A DNA stretch of 48,089 nt from Alphaproteobacteria bacterium (GCA_018399685.1 JAGYOK010000012.1:1-48089); one strand, 5' to 3'. Positions 1 through 8,776 are shown, numbered from the stretch's first letter. Numbers and translations are program-made. Notes: generated from the letters alone by a model not told the origin.

Positions 1-78
1 ATGGAACAGAATTGTACATAATTAATAGGTCCTGACCCTAAGTAATTTTCAATGTAACTTTTGCGTGACCCATAATTT
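1..78. other. Window edge downstream of lptA with short palindrome
   Basis: No complete gene lies here. Positions 28-37 read GGTCCTGACC, a short inverted repeat (GGTC/GACC). On the minus strand an AGGA box (30-33) stands 10 nt ahead of an ATG at 17-19 that opens a frame running out of the window (M-Y-N-S-V-P so far). Those first residues do not look like LptB, the usual neighbour of LptA. The GGTCCTGACC core recalls termini of some IS5-type elements, but only one end would be visible, so this is a hint and not an IS call. Confidence 0.25.
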
Positions 79-993
79 TTACTGTAGAGCTTCCATATTT
101 TTAGGATAAAACACAGCACGTACACGCCCGTTTGTTGCCGCTTCGCCATCCTCCTGCTCAACAGAATCATCTGCGCCCGTATCGCCTGCCTCTCCTGTAC
201 CATCATCACTGCTTACGACCGCCTCTGGAGCGGCTCCGAATATTTTGCTGATATTGGTATTAAGATCTACCTGCGCGCGTTCCCCTTCTAAAAAGCTGTC
301 TCCGCGCATAATACGTACATTGTCCTTCAACTCCGCCAGCCCTGTCTCCACGCTGTAATAAGCGCTTGCCCCTGTTAGAGTTTCCGTAGGCGTTGTAATT
401 ATAACATTGCCCACCCCTTCCAGAGTTTTAAGCGAACGTTTCCCATCCGCGCTATCGGTGAATGTTGCTATCAGCTTATCAGCCTCTATTTTATCGCCAT
501 CACGCACAGCGACCGCCTTGCCCAAAGCTTCCAGACGTCCTTGTGTTACCCAGTAAACAAACTTGTCGCGAGCACTCACATTCTGGTCTTCAGAGACAAG
601 GCGTAAATTCTTTCCCGTCATCTCCGCATAGCCCTTATCCATATTATAAACCGCATAATCACCATAGGCCTTACTATCGGCAGAAACGATGCGCACCTTG
701 CCAGATGCTTCTATGCTATAGATATCAATGTTGCTCTTCTTGCTGTCCCGGTATTTAGCAACCATATCATCGCAATAAAGCGTGGTTGCTCCCTGCACAG
801 CCTTAACGTCTTTTTTGGCCTGAAAAAACAGCTCGCTGCGGTGCCATTCCAGACTTTCTTCCGCCGTAATCTCCAGCGGTTTGTTGCGGTCGGGATTAAC
901 TGGATTTTGTGCAAAAGCCGACAAGGGAACGCTCATCACAAGAGCACACCCCGCCATCAATATAGCTTTGTTTTTATTAAATTTTTTTATCAT
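79..993 (-). CDS. lptA: LptA/OstA-like LPS transport periplasmic protein
   Basis: LptA forms the periplasmic bridge that carries lipopolysaccharide from the inner-membrane LptBFGC complex to LptD in the outer membrane. The 304-residue product starts with a Sec signal peptide (hydrophobic core about 10-24, likely cleavage after AFA at 28). An OstA-type beta-jellyroll follows, shown by alternating phrases such as ITAEESLEW (about 42-50), AKYRDSKKS and repeated 'leleGKAVAVRDGDKIEADKL' style strands. It is longer than E. coli LptA (185 residues), because of an extended jellyroll and an acidic low-complexity tail (about 262-288, rich in D, E, G and T). The start codon overlaps the lptC stop by 4 bp, so the two are translationally coupled. 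The order after kdsD and lptC is the conserved LPS-export arrangement. lptB is not visible in the 78 bp downstream. Confidence 0.9.
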   Translation of the reverse strand: MIKKFNKNKAILMAGCALVMSVPLSAFAQNPVNPDRNKPLEITAEESLEWHRSELFFQAKKDVKAVQGATTLYCDDMVAKYRDSKKSNIDIYSIEASGKVRIVSADSKAYGDYAVYNMDKGYAEMTGKNLRLVSEDQNVSARDKFVYWVTQGRLEALGKAVAVRDGDKIEADKLIATFTDSADGKRSLKTLEGVGNVIITTPTETLTGASAYYSVETGLAELKDNVRIMRGDSFLEGERAQVDLNTNISKIFGAAPEAVVSSDDGTGEAGDTGADDSVEQEDGEAATNGRVRAVFYPKNMEALQ

Positions 994-1682
994 ATACCGC
1001 TTATTCCCCCTTCAAGTGTCAATGTCGCTGGCCCCGAAAAAACAACTTCTCCCGTGTTGTTATTTGCACGCACACCGCTTGCAGCAATATTCATGTCAGG
1101 CCCGGCGCCCTCAAGACTTTTTTCCGACCACGCAAAGCCCTGCTTCAGATCGATATGCGCTTCTTGCATCTGCAAGGTAAAACCCCCGTTATGCTCCAGA
1201 TAAACATCTCCTTCTAAAAAGAAACGCCCTGTATCCTGCCTATACGCACCCGCATTGGATTGCAAGGTAACAAACTCCCCATCTTCCATAGTTATTTTGC
1301 CGATGGGGCGATCCAGCATAATCAGATTTTCGTTTATCTCTCCTTGCACAGCGCGATCTGCGGTAATCTGATAGGGAAGATTTTGCGCGCTTATATTCTC
1401 AAATCTGGGGTTAAGCAGCTCATTTCTAGCTATTGACCTCTCCTCCAGAGCTGGCGCTTTTGTAAACTCTTCCATCGGCTTGATTACCTGCTCTTCAAGG
1501 CCGGAGCGCAAATACAATATCACAACAATGGCCAGCGCGGACAAAGGCAAAGCCAGCCGCATCAACTTAACAAACTTGCTATAAACCTGAATGGAGTAAT
1601 GATTGTTTCGCGCACGCCGGGAAAGCCGCTCCATACGGGCAGATTTTTCCTTTTCCGACATTTGCGCTTGCGAATCATCCAA
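990..1682 (-). CDS. lptC: LptC, LPS export complex inner-membrane anchor
   Basis: LptC is a bitopic protein that sits with LptBFG and hands LPS to LptA. The 230-residue product has a basic cytoplasmic head (residues 1-36), one transmembrane helix (about 38-60, ending near LYLRSGL) and a periplasmic OstA-like domain with phrases such as ITADRAVQGE and YLEHNGGFTLQ. The start is a TTG with an AAAGGA box 8 nt upstream; the next ATG (residue 8) has no comparable box. The stop overlaps the lptA start by 4 bp and the gene lies about 70 bp after kdsD. It is longer than E. coli LptC (191 residues), as is common in alphaproteobacteria. Confidence 0.88.
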   Translation of the reverse strand: MDDSQAQMSEKEKSARMERLSRRARNNHYSIQVYSKFVKLMRLALPLSALAIVVILYLRSGLEEQVIKPMEEFTKAPALEERSIARNELLNPRFENISAQNLPYQITADRAVQGEINENLIMLDRPIGKITMEDGEFVTLQSNAGAYRQDTGRFFLEGDVYLEHNGGFTLQMQEAHIDLKQGFAWSEKSLEGAGPDMNIAASGVRANNNTGEVVFSGPATLTLEGGISGI

Positions 1683-1751
1683 TAGCTTGTTCCTTTAAAC
1701 ACCAGATAATACGGAATAGATCCACATACCCGTCGCTAAAAATAATAGAAC

Positions 1752-2753
1752 CTACGCAATACCGGCCTGCAGACAATCCTGCAAACGAATAAGGCCACAG
1801 GCTTTACCATCATTATCACAAACGATCAAACTGGTTACATACTGCCCCGGTATTTTAGTCATGATATCGACAGCACGTACGGCCAGATCTTCCTTACCGA
1901 TAGATTTAGGCTGCGTACTCATGATCTCACGCACCGGCTTTTGTAAAAGATCGGGCGACATATGGCGCTTCAAGTCGCCATCTGTCACAATTCCCGCAAG
2001 TTTATCGCCGTCAAATACAAGCGTACAGCCAAGATTTTTCCCTGTCAAAGTAAGTAGGGCTTCATCCATACGGGCATTCACATCCACAATCGGCAAATCA
2101 TCGCCGGAGACCATAACATCGGCCACGCTCATCAGCTTTTGCCCCAGCTTACCGCCGGGATGAAAGACTTTGTACTGCTCCGGCGTTAAGCCCATACGCT
2201 CCAACAAAGCCACGGCCAGAGCATCCCCCAGCGCAATCATCATTGTCGTGGATGTTGTCGGAGCCAGCCCGTTCGGGCAGACCTCACCCACCGAAGGCAA
2301 AAGCAAACACATATCGCTGTGTTTGGCCAAAGTAGATTCAGCATTGCCGGTCATGGCAATCAAGGGAATGCCATAACGCCGCGTATAGTGAATAAGGTCG
2401 GACAGCTCGGAATTCTCTCCGGAATTGGACAGCATCAAAACCACGTCACTATCGGTAATCATACCCATATCGCCATGGCTGGCTTCGCCCGGATGCACAA
2501 AATAAGACGGAGTACCCGTAGAAGCCATAGTCGCGGCAATCTTGCGCGCCACATGCCCACTCTTGCCAATTCCGGCCACGATAAGGCGGCCAGCCATGTG
2601 GGCTTCGGACTTCATTTTATTAATCGTCTCCACCGCTTTGGAGAAATCGCCATCGATCATACCGGCCAGCATTTTAAGAGCTTCCCCTTCCGTGGTCAGC
2701 ACATGCACCGCGCGCTTAATATCCAGATCACTTTCTTGTGTCATAACTTCCAA
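1752..2753 (-). CDS. kdsD: D-arabinose 5-phosphate isomerase (KpsF/GutQ family)
   Basis: It interconverts D-ribulose 5-phosphate and D-arabinose 5-phosphate, the first step of Kdo synthesis for the LPS inner core. The product is 333 residues, close to E. coli KdsD (328). An N-terminal SIS sugar-isomerase domain carries the signature GIGKSGHVARKIAATMASTG, then HPGEASHGDMGMI and SNSGENSEL. Two CBS domains follow (about 210-265 and 275-330; VMVSGDDLPIVDVN and IMSTQPKSIGKEDLAV). The TTG at 2753 has an AAAGGA box 8 nt upstream; an ATG three codons inside is an alternative start. The gene sits between rnd and lptC on the same strand, so Kdo supply is linked to LPS export. Confidence 0.93.
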   Translation of the reverse strand: MEVMTQESDLDIKRAVHVLTTEGEALKMLAGMIDGDFSKAVETINKMKSEAHMAGRLIVAGIGKSGHVARKIAATMASTGTPSYFVHPGEASHGDMGMITDSDVVLMLSNSGENSELSDLIHYTRRYGIPLIAMTGNAESTLAKHSDMCLLLPSVGEVCPNGLAPTTSTTMMIALGDALAVALLERMGLTPEQYKVFHPGGKLGQKLMSVADVMVSGDDLPIVDVNARMDEALLTLTGKNLGCTLVFDGDKLAGIVTDGDLKRHMSPDLLQKPVREIMSTQPKSIGKEDLAVRAVDIMTKIPGQYVTSLIVCDNDGKACGLIRLQDCLQAGIA

Positions 2754-2780
2754 ATACCTGTTCCTTTAAAAAATCTTTAT

Positions 2781-3389
2781 TTAATGCTCGAATATATCGC
2801 TGTAATCACCCAAAACATCTAAAGCCGCACGCGTTTCAATAAAATCAAAACAACTTTGTGCAATTTCTCTTCTGCCTTCGCGCTCCAGCATTGTATCAAG
2901 ACGCGCCTTTATTTTGTGAAGATAATAAACATCGTTGGCCGCGTAATTCATTTGTTCGGAGCTAAGCTCCGCCGCGCCCCAGTCGGATGATTGCTGCTGC
3001 TTGTTCAAATCCACGCCAAGCAACTCATTGCATAAGGCACGCAGACCATGCTTGTCCGTATAGGTACGCACCAGCCTTGACGCAATTTTTGTGCAATAAA
3101 TATTAGGGCATTGAACACCAAGCGCATAAGTCAATACAGCAACATCAAACCGCGCAAAATGAAATATCTTTTTTACTTTCGAGTTACTGATAAGATTTTT
3201 CAAATTCGGAGCTTTATAGGAACTATCCGTCATTTGAACCAGATGCGCCGTACCGTCACCGCTGGACAACTGAACCAGACACAAGCGGTCTCTATGACAC
3301 TTCAGCCCCATTGTCTCCGTATCAATAGCAACTATCTTCCCTAAATCCAGATCATCCGGTAAATCATTTTTATGTAGTACAACACTCAT
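2781..3389 (-). CDS. rnd: Ribonuclease D-type 3'-5' exonuclease (short form)
   Basis: A cytoplasmic DEDDy exonuclease expected to trim RNA 3' ends. The 202 residues hold only the catalytic domain: Exo I has D23 and E25 in AIDTETMGL, Exo II has D82 in FHFARFDVAVL, and Exo III has Y149 and D153 in NYAANDVYYL. The HRDC domains of E. coli RNase D (375 residues) are absent; this is the usual short alphaproteobacterial form often found ahead of kdsD-lptCA. It is the first gene of the apparent rnd-kdsD-lptC-lptA unit, with 27 bp to kdsD. A tRNA-processing role is inferred from the family. Confidence 0.88.
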   Translation of the reverse strand: MSVVLHKNDLPDDLDLGKIVAIDTETMGLKCHRDRLCLVQLSSGDGTAHLVQMTDSSYKAPNLKNLISNSKVKKIFHFARFDVAVLTYALGVQCPNIYCTKIASRLVRTYTDKHGLRALCNELLGVDLNKQQQSSDWGAAELSSEQMNYAANDVYYLHKIKARLDTMLEREGRREIAQSCFDFIETRAALDVLGDYSDIFEH

Positions 3390-3646
3390 TTTTCACTAAT
3401 CCTTAAACTTGCGAATGTTCAAATATTTATGCTTTTGCTCAAAGAACCTCTTGGCAATTTATCAACATAAGCCATTCCCCCCTCATTTATTAGTGTTTTT
3501 TTTAAGTTTTTTTTGCCATTATCAACAGGTAAAACAAGGACGCTTATCTGCGTATGGATTTGTATTAAATATAAAACTATAATAACTCAACTATACTGAC
3601 CAAAGTTATGTCAGTCACGCCACTCAAATAGATAAAGGCAGCAGAA

Positions 3647-4462
3647 ATGAAAATTCTCATCATTGACAGAGAAGAAGTAACAGCACAGTTAATGGCAAAC
3701 CGCCTAGAGCCTTTGGGACACACAATTGTGCACGAACCTGTTAAAAACGCCGCGATTGACCGCGCAGGGCAAGAAAAATTTGATCTGATCTTTATTGACC
3801 CGGCGCCTCTTACAAGCTCTCGACCGATCATTATGAATTTACGCCATAAGGCTGGAAAATACGTCTATGTCGCCCAGATGGGAGAATCTGTTTCTCTGAT
3901 TGAAGCTATTAAATGCGGCGCCAACGAAGCATTGAGCAAACCTGTTAGCAGCGAAAATCTGGATAAAACATTAGAAAATGCACGTTATCTTGTTAAACAG
4001 ATTGAAAGAATCGGCGATAACCGCAGTGATTTCCCAAGCGCCGGAGGCATTATATCAAAATCGGCCTTTAACCAGCTATTCCTTTCCGCTATTGACAGAG
4101 CAGACCGTTACGGAGAACAGTCCTACATCGTCTTCATTGGTATCAAAAATCATCACATTATCCATGAAAGCGAAGGCGCCCCTGAAGCAAATATTCTTTC
4201 TGCCAAGCTGTCTCAATATCTGGTACGCCTGCGCCGCCAATCTGACATTATCGCCCAGACAGAAAGCCACGAATACGCGCTTCTTCTTCAGCGCCCCATG
4301 TATGAGACCGAACCAAAAGAAGCAGCGAATCGTTTTGCGGAAAGCATTGGCGGCTATAAAGATCTGTTTGCAAAAGACGGTATAGAACCGGAATTCTACG
4401 TTAAGCTCATTGATTTACCGATCGGTTCACAGATTATAGAGCATTCTTTAACAAAAGCATAA
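3647..4462 (+). CDS. Response regulator with degenerate GGDEF domain
   Basis: A 271-residue cytoplasmic signalling protein. Residues 1-118 form a receiver domain: acidic residue D7, phospho-acceptor D51 in DLIFIDPAPL, and K98-P99 in ALSKPVSS. A linker leads into a GGDEF-like fold (about 135-265) with the usual 'allhRRqSDiiA' phrase at 193-203. The active-site loop reads ESHEY (206-210) where catalytic enzymes have GGDEF/GGEEF, so diguanylate cyclase activity is not expected. The likely role is protein-protein output or c-di-GMP-independent control. It lies 237 bp ahead of the polysaccharide-export gene on the same strand, so regulation of that block is a reasonable inference. An AAGG box precedes the ATG by 8 nt. 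Confidence 0.8.
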   Translation: MKILIIDREEVTAQLMANRLEPLGHTIVHEPVKNAAIDRAGQEKFDLIFIDPAPLTSSRPIIMNLRHKAGKYVYVAQMGESVSLIEAIKCGANEALSKPVSSENLDKTLENARYLVKQIERIGDNRSDFPSAGGIISKSAFNQLFLSAIDRADRYGEQSYIVFIGIKNHHIIHESEGAPEANILSAKLSQYLVRLRRQSDIIAQTESHEYALLLQRPMYETEPKEAANRFAESIGGYKDLFAKDGIEPEFYVKLIDLPIGSQIIEHSLTKA

Positions 4463-4498
4463 AAACTACCAAAACCCTTTGGCCGCGCCCTGTTTCAG

Positions 4499-4648
4499 AA
4501 AATACCGGGTATTTTTCCTGAGGATGACTTTGTGTTTTCCGCAAGCTTATGCTTGCTTGCCCGCCGCCAAGCTTTTATGCTTGTTGATAATCACTGCATA
4601 TTTTCTTGAGTATTAAACACAGCAACACGAACGTTATAGCCTAACGTT
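4499..4648 (+). promoter_or_regulatory. Multi-hairpin leader ahead of the polysaccharide block
   Basis: The gap after the response regulator holds four inverted repeats. AAAATACC/GGTATTTT (4499-4515) is possibly the end of the regulator transcript. GCAAGC-TTAT-GCTTGC is at 4541-4556. CAAGC-TTTTAT-GCTTG is at 4568-4583. AACGTTA/TAACGTT (4630-4648) lies just ahead of the ribosome-binding region. The two AAGCTT-centred hairpins resemble each other. Their function as terminator, operator or RNA leader is not determined. Confidence 0.4.
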
Positions 4649-4699
4649 TCCTTTGGCTTGGCGCGTGCTGGTCAAATCAAGTGGCTTGGAGGGAAAACC

Positions 4700-5419
4700 A
4701 TGTCTATAAAAACAAAACACATAAAAATTATCTTTGCAGTCTTTTGTCTGGCAATAACCGGACTGGCAGCCGTTACTGTAGCTAAAGCGGCGCAGCCCGC
4801 TTCTGAAGCTCCGCAAAACAGCCTGCTAAAAGTTGGAGACAAGATCAACATCTTTGTCGAAGGCGAAGAGGATCTTTCCGGTTTTTACACAATAAACAAA
4901 GCCGGAATGATTAACCTGCCGCTGATCGGCGACATTCTGGTAGCAGGAAAAACGACGCATGAAGCTAAATCCCTGATTATCGCAAAATTAAAAGACGGAT
5001 ATTTGCTCAAGCCCGATGTCATGGTTAAAGAAAACCCTGAAAAGCACTCTAAAGATTCCATAAGAGAACACGAAGCAACGCCTGATAAAGCGCCCGAAAT
5101 CAAGGCACAAAGCACACCAACAGAAAAAGAAACGCACGTACAGGCAGACGAACCCCCACCGCCTCAAGACAAAAACAAAGCCTCCATGAAAGAAATTTAT
5201 ATCGTGGGAGCTGTGCGCTATCCGGGATATTACGCCCTGCCTGCCGAAGCAGGACACATTCTGAACCTTGTTGCCTTGGCAGGGGGCTATGCGGACAAAG
5301 CCGACACACAACATTTTGAGATCGTACGACTGATTGATGGCAAATACTACCGCAAACAGGCTCTTACGGGCGCTTTGGAATATCATGACGGCGATATTGT
5401 GATTATCGGGCAGCGCTAG
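4700..5419 (+). CDS. Polysaccharide export protein (Wza/GumB type, SLBB)
   Basis: Likely the periplasmic or outer-membrane part of a Wzx/Wzy-type exopolysaccharide exporter. The start chosen has a GGAGGG box 6 nt ahead of the ATG; an upstream in-frame ATG at 4658 lacks one. The 239 residues contain a signal peptide (hydrophobic 9-28, AKA at 28-30), a Poly_export domain (about 40-110; LLKVGDKINIFVEGEEDLSG, LPLIGDILVAGKT) and an SLBB domain (about 164-212; IYIVGAVRYPGYYAL, LNLVALAGGY). A charged, proline-rich linker of about 50 residues (111-162) separates the two domains. No lipobox cysteine is seen, so it may be soluble and not an anchored Wza. It is followed 15 bp later by the Wzz/kinase gene. 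Confidence 0.85.
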   Translation: MSIKTKHIKIIFAVFCLAITGLAAVTVAKAAQPASEAPQNSLLKVGDKINIFVEGEEDLSGFYTINKAGMINLPLIGDILVAGKTTHEAKSLIIAKLKDGYLLKPDVMVKENPEKHSKDSIREHEATPDKAPEIKAQSTPTEKETHVQADEPPPPQDKNKASMKEIYIVGAVRYPGYYALPAEAGHILNLVALAGGYADKADTQHFEIVRLIDGKYYRKQALTGALEYHDGDIVIIGQR

Positions 5420-5434
5420 GATCGGGAATAAATT

Positions 5435-7360
5435 ATGTCTGAAGATTTTAAAAAAGATAAAGATACCGGAACATCCCTTCCCGAAAATACAAGGGCGGTT
5501 ACTGCTCCGCCTCAAGTATATCAGCCTGCCAGACTACGCACGCCCCTTTTGCAAGATACAACAAATCACCTGCTCCCGATTTTACGCCGCCGCAAAGCCA
5601 TGGCTGTTGGAATAACTTTGCTGTGCCTCGGCGCGGGGCTTTATATAATCGGACAAATCCGCCCTCTTTATCAAACCAGCGCGCAGATTTCCTTTAAGGG
5701 GCAAGACGAAACCTTTATAAACACGCAAATCCGCTATTTGAAAATAGCTCCTCTGACAATGTCATGGGAACAAGAATCCCCCAAGGGGCTGTCATTCAAA
5801 TCCCTTGCGCTGGATAATAATACACAAGGAACCGCAGAGACCGCACAAGCCCCTGCCATAAAGCCCTTATCAACGCATCGTTTGCAAGTATCGCATATCC
5901 CCGGATCAAGCCTTGTCGAGCTTCACTATTATGGCCACAATCCCTATGATATCGCCCCCAGACTAAACCATTTTATTGAGCAATATATTGCGCAGCTTAA
6001 TGCAAAACAGCTTTCTTCTGAGAAAGAAGAAAAACCGAAAAGCTCACCTGAGGAAGACCCTCAATATATTCAGGCCAAAGCAAAGTATCTTGCTCTCAAA
6101 GCACAGCTTTCTGCCTTTATATCAAAGGACGGTGCTATAAATCTACACGGAAACAAACAGGCCGAAGAACGCCTGCGTTCAAAAGCTCTTGACGCCCTTA
6201 TAGAGCGCAAGCGCAGCGCAGCTTACGATCTGGAAACCCTGTCACTGCGCTATGGTGAAAAGCACCCGAAAATCATTGAAGCCCGCAAAATCATTGAGAC
6301 ACTTGACGCACAAATCCGCCATGAGCGAGAAACCTTGCTTGGCCGTATGATTGATGACTACATCACAGCAAAAACCACTTTTGATGCAATAGAAAAAGCA
6401 CACAACGCCGCGCCGGAAGAAACCTCAGAAACGACAAACACTCCCCCCCCCGTTGTGCAGCTTGTAAAGCCCGCACATACACCTTTAACCCCGATATTCC
6501 CAAACAGATTACAGCTATTCGGGATAACGCTACTTGCTTCTTTATTCTTCGGAATTATGGTTCCGACCATTGTTGAGCGAAGCCGCAAAACATTTCTCTG
6601 CGGGCAACAATTATCGAACTTCTTCGGGCTACCCTGCTATGCGCTCATCCCCGAAATTAAAGCTACTGAACATAAAGAGCTTGCCGATTATGTGCTGAAC
6701 AACCCTTCTGACACACTGGCAGAAGCCGTAAGATCCCTGCGCCTGAACATCAAACTGAAAAACCACAGCAACAATCAAGAAAACAAAGTTGTCCTTGTAA
6801 CTTCTTCCAAAGCAGGAGAGGGCAAAACCACACTCAGTACATGGCTCGCACGCATGACCGCAAAAACGGGCGAGCGCGTACTGTTAATTGATGCAAACCT
6901 TCGTGATCCTGCTGTGCATAAAGCCTTACACGGAAAGAACACCTTGTCCCTTGTTGAATATCTGACAGGAAAGTCATCTTTGGAAAAAGTCACCGATACG
7001 ACAGACCCAACCGGACTTCACGCCATATACGGGCGCAGCATTCCCAACAGTGTGCTGGATCTGTTATCTTCCAAAAAAATGGGCGAACTATTGCAAGAAA
7101 CAAGGAAATCCTACGACCTGATTATTATCGATACGCCGCCTTGCCTTATGAGCGCAGACGCTCGGGCATTAAGCCCTCACGCCGACCTTTTACTCTATCT
7201 AGTAGGCTGGAACAAAACGAAACGTGATGTTATCCACAAGGGATTATCCCAGTTTCTGAACTTCACGGAAATCCGCACAGCCCTTGTATTAAGCAATATT
7301 GATATCAAAAAACACACCGCATATGGCTATGGCGAGGTTGTTTGCGAGGATGACGCCTGA
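5435..7360 (+). CDS. Wzz-type chain-length regulator fused to BY-kinase
   Basis: A 641-residue inner-membrane polysaccharide co-polymerase with a cytoplasmic tyrosine autokinase domain, of the Wzc/ExoP type. There are two membrane helices (about 57-74 and 361-380) around a periplasmic Wzz/GNVR region with coiled-coil stretches (about 210-320). The kinase domain is in the last 250 residues: Walker A SSKAGEGKTT (457-466), Walker A' LLIDANLRDP (483-492) and Walker B DLIIIDTPP (561-569). The C-terminal tyrosine cluster is nearly gone; only Y630 and Y632 remain, against about seven in E. coli Wzc, so phospho-control may be reduced. It pairs with the export protein upstream. No glycosyltransferase or polymerase gene is visible nearby. 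Confidence 0.87.
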   Translation: MSEDFKKDKDTGTSLPENTRAVTAPPQVYQPARLRTPLLQDTTNHLLPILRRRKAMAVGITLLCLGAGLYIIGQIRPLYQTSAQISFKGQDETFINTQIRYLKIAPLTMSWEQESPKGLSFKSLALDNNTQGTAETAQAPAIKPLSTHRLQVSHIPGSSLVELHYYGHNPYDIAPRLNHFIEQYIAQLNAKQLSSEKEEKPKSSPEEDPQYIQAKAKYLALKAQLSAFISKDGAINLHGNKQAEERLRSKALDALIERKRSAAYDLETLSLRYGEKHPKIIEARKIIETLDAQIRHERETLLGRMIDDYITAKTTFDAIEKAHNAAPEETSETTNTPPPVVQLVKPAHTPLTPIFPNRLQLFGITLLASLFFGIMVPTIVERSRKTFLCGQQLSNFFGLPCYALIPEIKATEHKELADYVLNNPSDTLAEAVRSLRLNIKLKNHSNNQENKVVLVTSSKAGEGKTTLSTWLARMTAKTGERVLLIDANLRDPAVHKALHGKNTLSLVEYLTGKSSLEKVTDTTDPTGLHAIYGRSIPNSVLDLLSSKKMGELLQETRKSYDLIIIDTPPCLMSADARALSPHADLLLYLVGWNKTKRDVIHKGLSQFLNFTEIRTALVLSNIDIKKHTAYGYGEVVCEDDA

Positions 7361-7405
7361 TAAAACCCGTTTTATATTGCTGCAAAATCGTATAAAATAA
7401 CGTCC

Positions 7406-7876
7406 ATGCGATTCGCAAACCCTCACCCACCAAGGCGCGGGGCGTTTCTTCTAATTGCCCTGTTTTCATGCCTGCAAATCTTATTCGGCTTTTTTCTCTT
7501 CACGGGAGACGGGCAGGATTCCGTTTTGCCTTCACGCACCTCTATTCAGGTCGCATCCTATAACAGCGCCCCTTCACTCAATACCATAGAACCGGCCTCC
7601 GGTTATGAGCCTCAAACCATCTCCCTAAAAAACAGCTGTAATAATCAATGCGGCACATTCTCGTATTTCAATGAATACAGGGAAAAAGCCCGCCTGAAAG
7701 CCAAAGAAGAAGCCTCCTCTCGCCATGCTGCACTCAAACGGCATATGCAAAATAAGCATATCTTGCATTACCCCACCATCGACTATTCAGGTCAGCCCCA
7801 AAACACTCCTGTCAGACGCCGCGCTATAATCGACGGCGCAAACCATAAAGAGCCTTCTTTTGATTACGAGAGATAG
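7406..7876 (+). CDS. Hypothetical protein with N-terminal membrane anchor
   Basis: No family is recognised. The 156 residues start with a basic stretch (MRFANPHPPRRGA) and one hydrophobic helix (about 14-33), either an uncleaved anchor or a signal peptide. The remainder is polar, with a CNNQC pair near 77-81 and a lysine/arginine-rich helix (about 92-120). It lies 45 bp after the kinase gene and 3 bp before the next membrane-protein gene on the same strand. It is therefore probably co-transcribed with the polysaccharide block; a role in that process is inferred from position only. Confidence 0.6.
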   Translation: MRFANPHPPRRGAFLLIALFSCLQILFGFFLFTGDGQDSVLPSRTSIQVASYNSAPSLNTIEPASGYEPQTISLKNSCNNQCGTFSYFNEYREKARLKAKEEASSRHAALKRHMQNKHILHYPTIDYSGQPQNTPVRRRAIIDGANHKEPSFDYER

Positions 7877-7879
7877 AAA

Positions 7880-8752
7880 ATGTCCTATTACTCCTCCAAA
7901 CACCCCGGTTTATATCTGTACCTTGCTCTGGTCACCGCAACATTGTGCGCTTTTCTGTTCATGGATATTAGCTCTGCCCAGATCGGTATTTTGTCTATTC
8001 TTTGGGGCGTTTTCACAGGTCTTAGGGCGCTAAGCCTTTATGAAATTGATACTTATCACAACACATACACCCGCCAAAGCACTCTCATTTCCAAAGAACA
8101 TAACGGGCAAAGTTCCGCGCTCGCGCATGACCTTATGCGCCGCATGACCGGCAACGCAAATATAAGGCAGGGAATACACGCCCTTTACTGTATGCACGAA
8201 AGAACTCTTCTATGGTTTGCTTTGGCTTTGGGTTACACCACATATTACCTGCACATAAACTCAGAATCGCTTTCTCAGGGCACATTAATGGAAAAAATAT
8301 GCATACTATTTATGATTGGCACTGCTTTTTGGGGCGGGCAAAGCTACGCCCACAGCAATAAAGCATTCAAGATTATGGTATCTTTTTTCGCCGCGGCGCT
8401 TTGCGTAAGCCTGTTTTACACTCCTATAGAAAACATCTCCCTTGCCCATATTTCGCAAGCCATATCGGAAGCCTCCCTTGCAAAAATCAGAACAGCAGGC
8501 GCTTTGCTTGCCCTGCTCGCCTTATATAGCATCTCTATTTTGATCTATGCGCTATTGCAAAAGAACAAAGCTGCAATAAGCGCTTTGTGCGGTATTTCAT
8601 TAATTTCCCTTCTTGCGATATGCTACCTGTCTTTAGAGCAATCACAAACAGCCACCGCGCTGTGGATTTCCGGCTGGGGACTGTTCTCAGTCTTTTGGAC
8701 ACGCGCCTACCGCCCTGTGAGAAAGCGTTACGTCCTTTATCAATGTGATTAG
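7880..8752 (+). CDS. Hypothetical polytopic membrane protein (about 8 TM)
   Basis: The 290-residue product has about eight hydrophobic helices (for example 9-28, 35-54, 109-126, 138-157, then four more to about 280) and short loops. A polar cytoplasmic or periplasmic segment (about 58-105) lies between helices 2 and 3. I cannot match it to a named flippase, polymerase or acyltransferase family; it is too short for a typical Wzx or Wzy. It begins 3 bp after the preceding stop and ends just ahead of a terminator, so it closes the polysaccharide operon. A polymerase- or ligase-like role is possible but unsupported. Confidence 0.65.
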   Translation: MSYYSSKHPGLYLYLALVTATLCAFLFMDISSAQIGILSILWGVFTGLRALSLYEIDTYHNTYTRQSTLISKEHNGQSSALAHDLMRRMTGNANIRQGIHALYCMHERTLLWFALALGYTTYYLHINSESLSQGTLMEKICILFMIGTAFWGGQSYAHSNKAFKIMVSFFAAALCVSLFYTPIENISLAHISQAISEASLAKIRTAGALLALLALYSISILIYALLQKNKAAISALCGISLISLLAICYLSLEQSQTATALWISGWGLFSVFWTRAYRPVRKRYVLYQCD

Positions 8753-8776
8753 ACTAGTAAGTAGGAGTCTGAAAAT

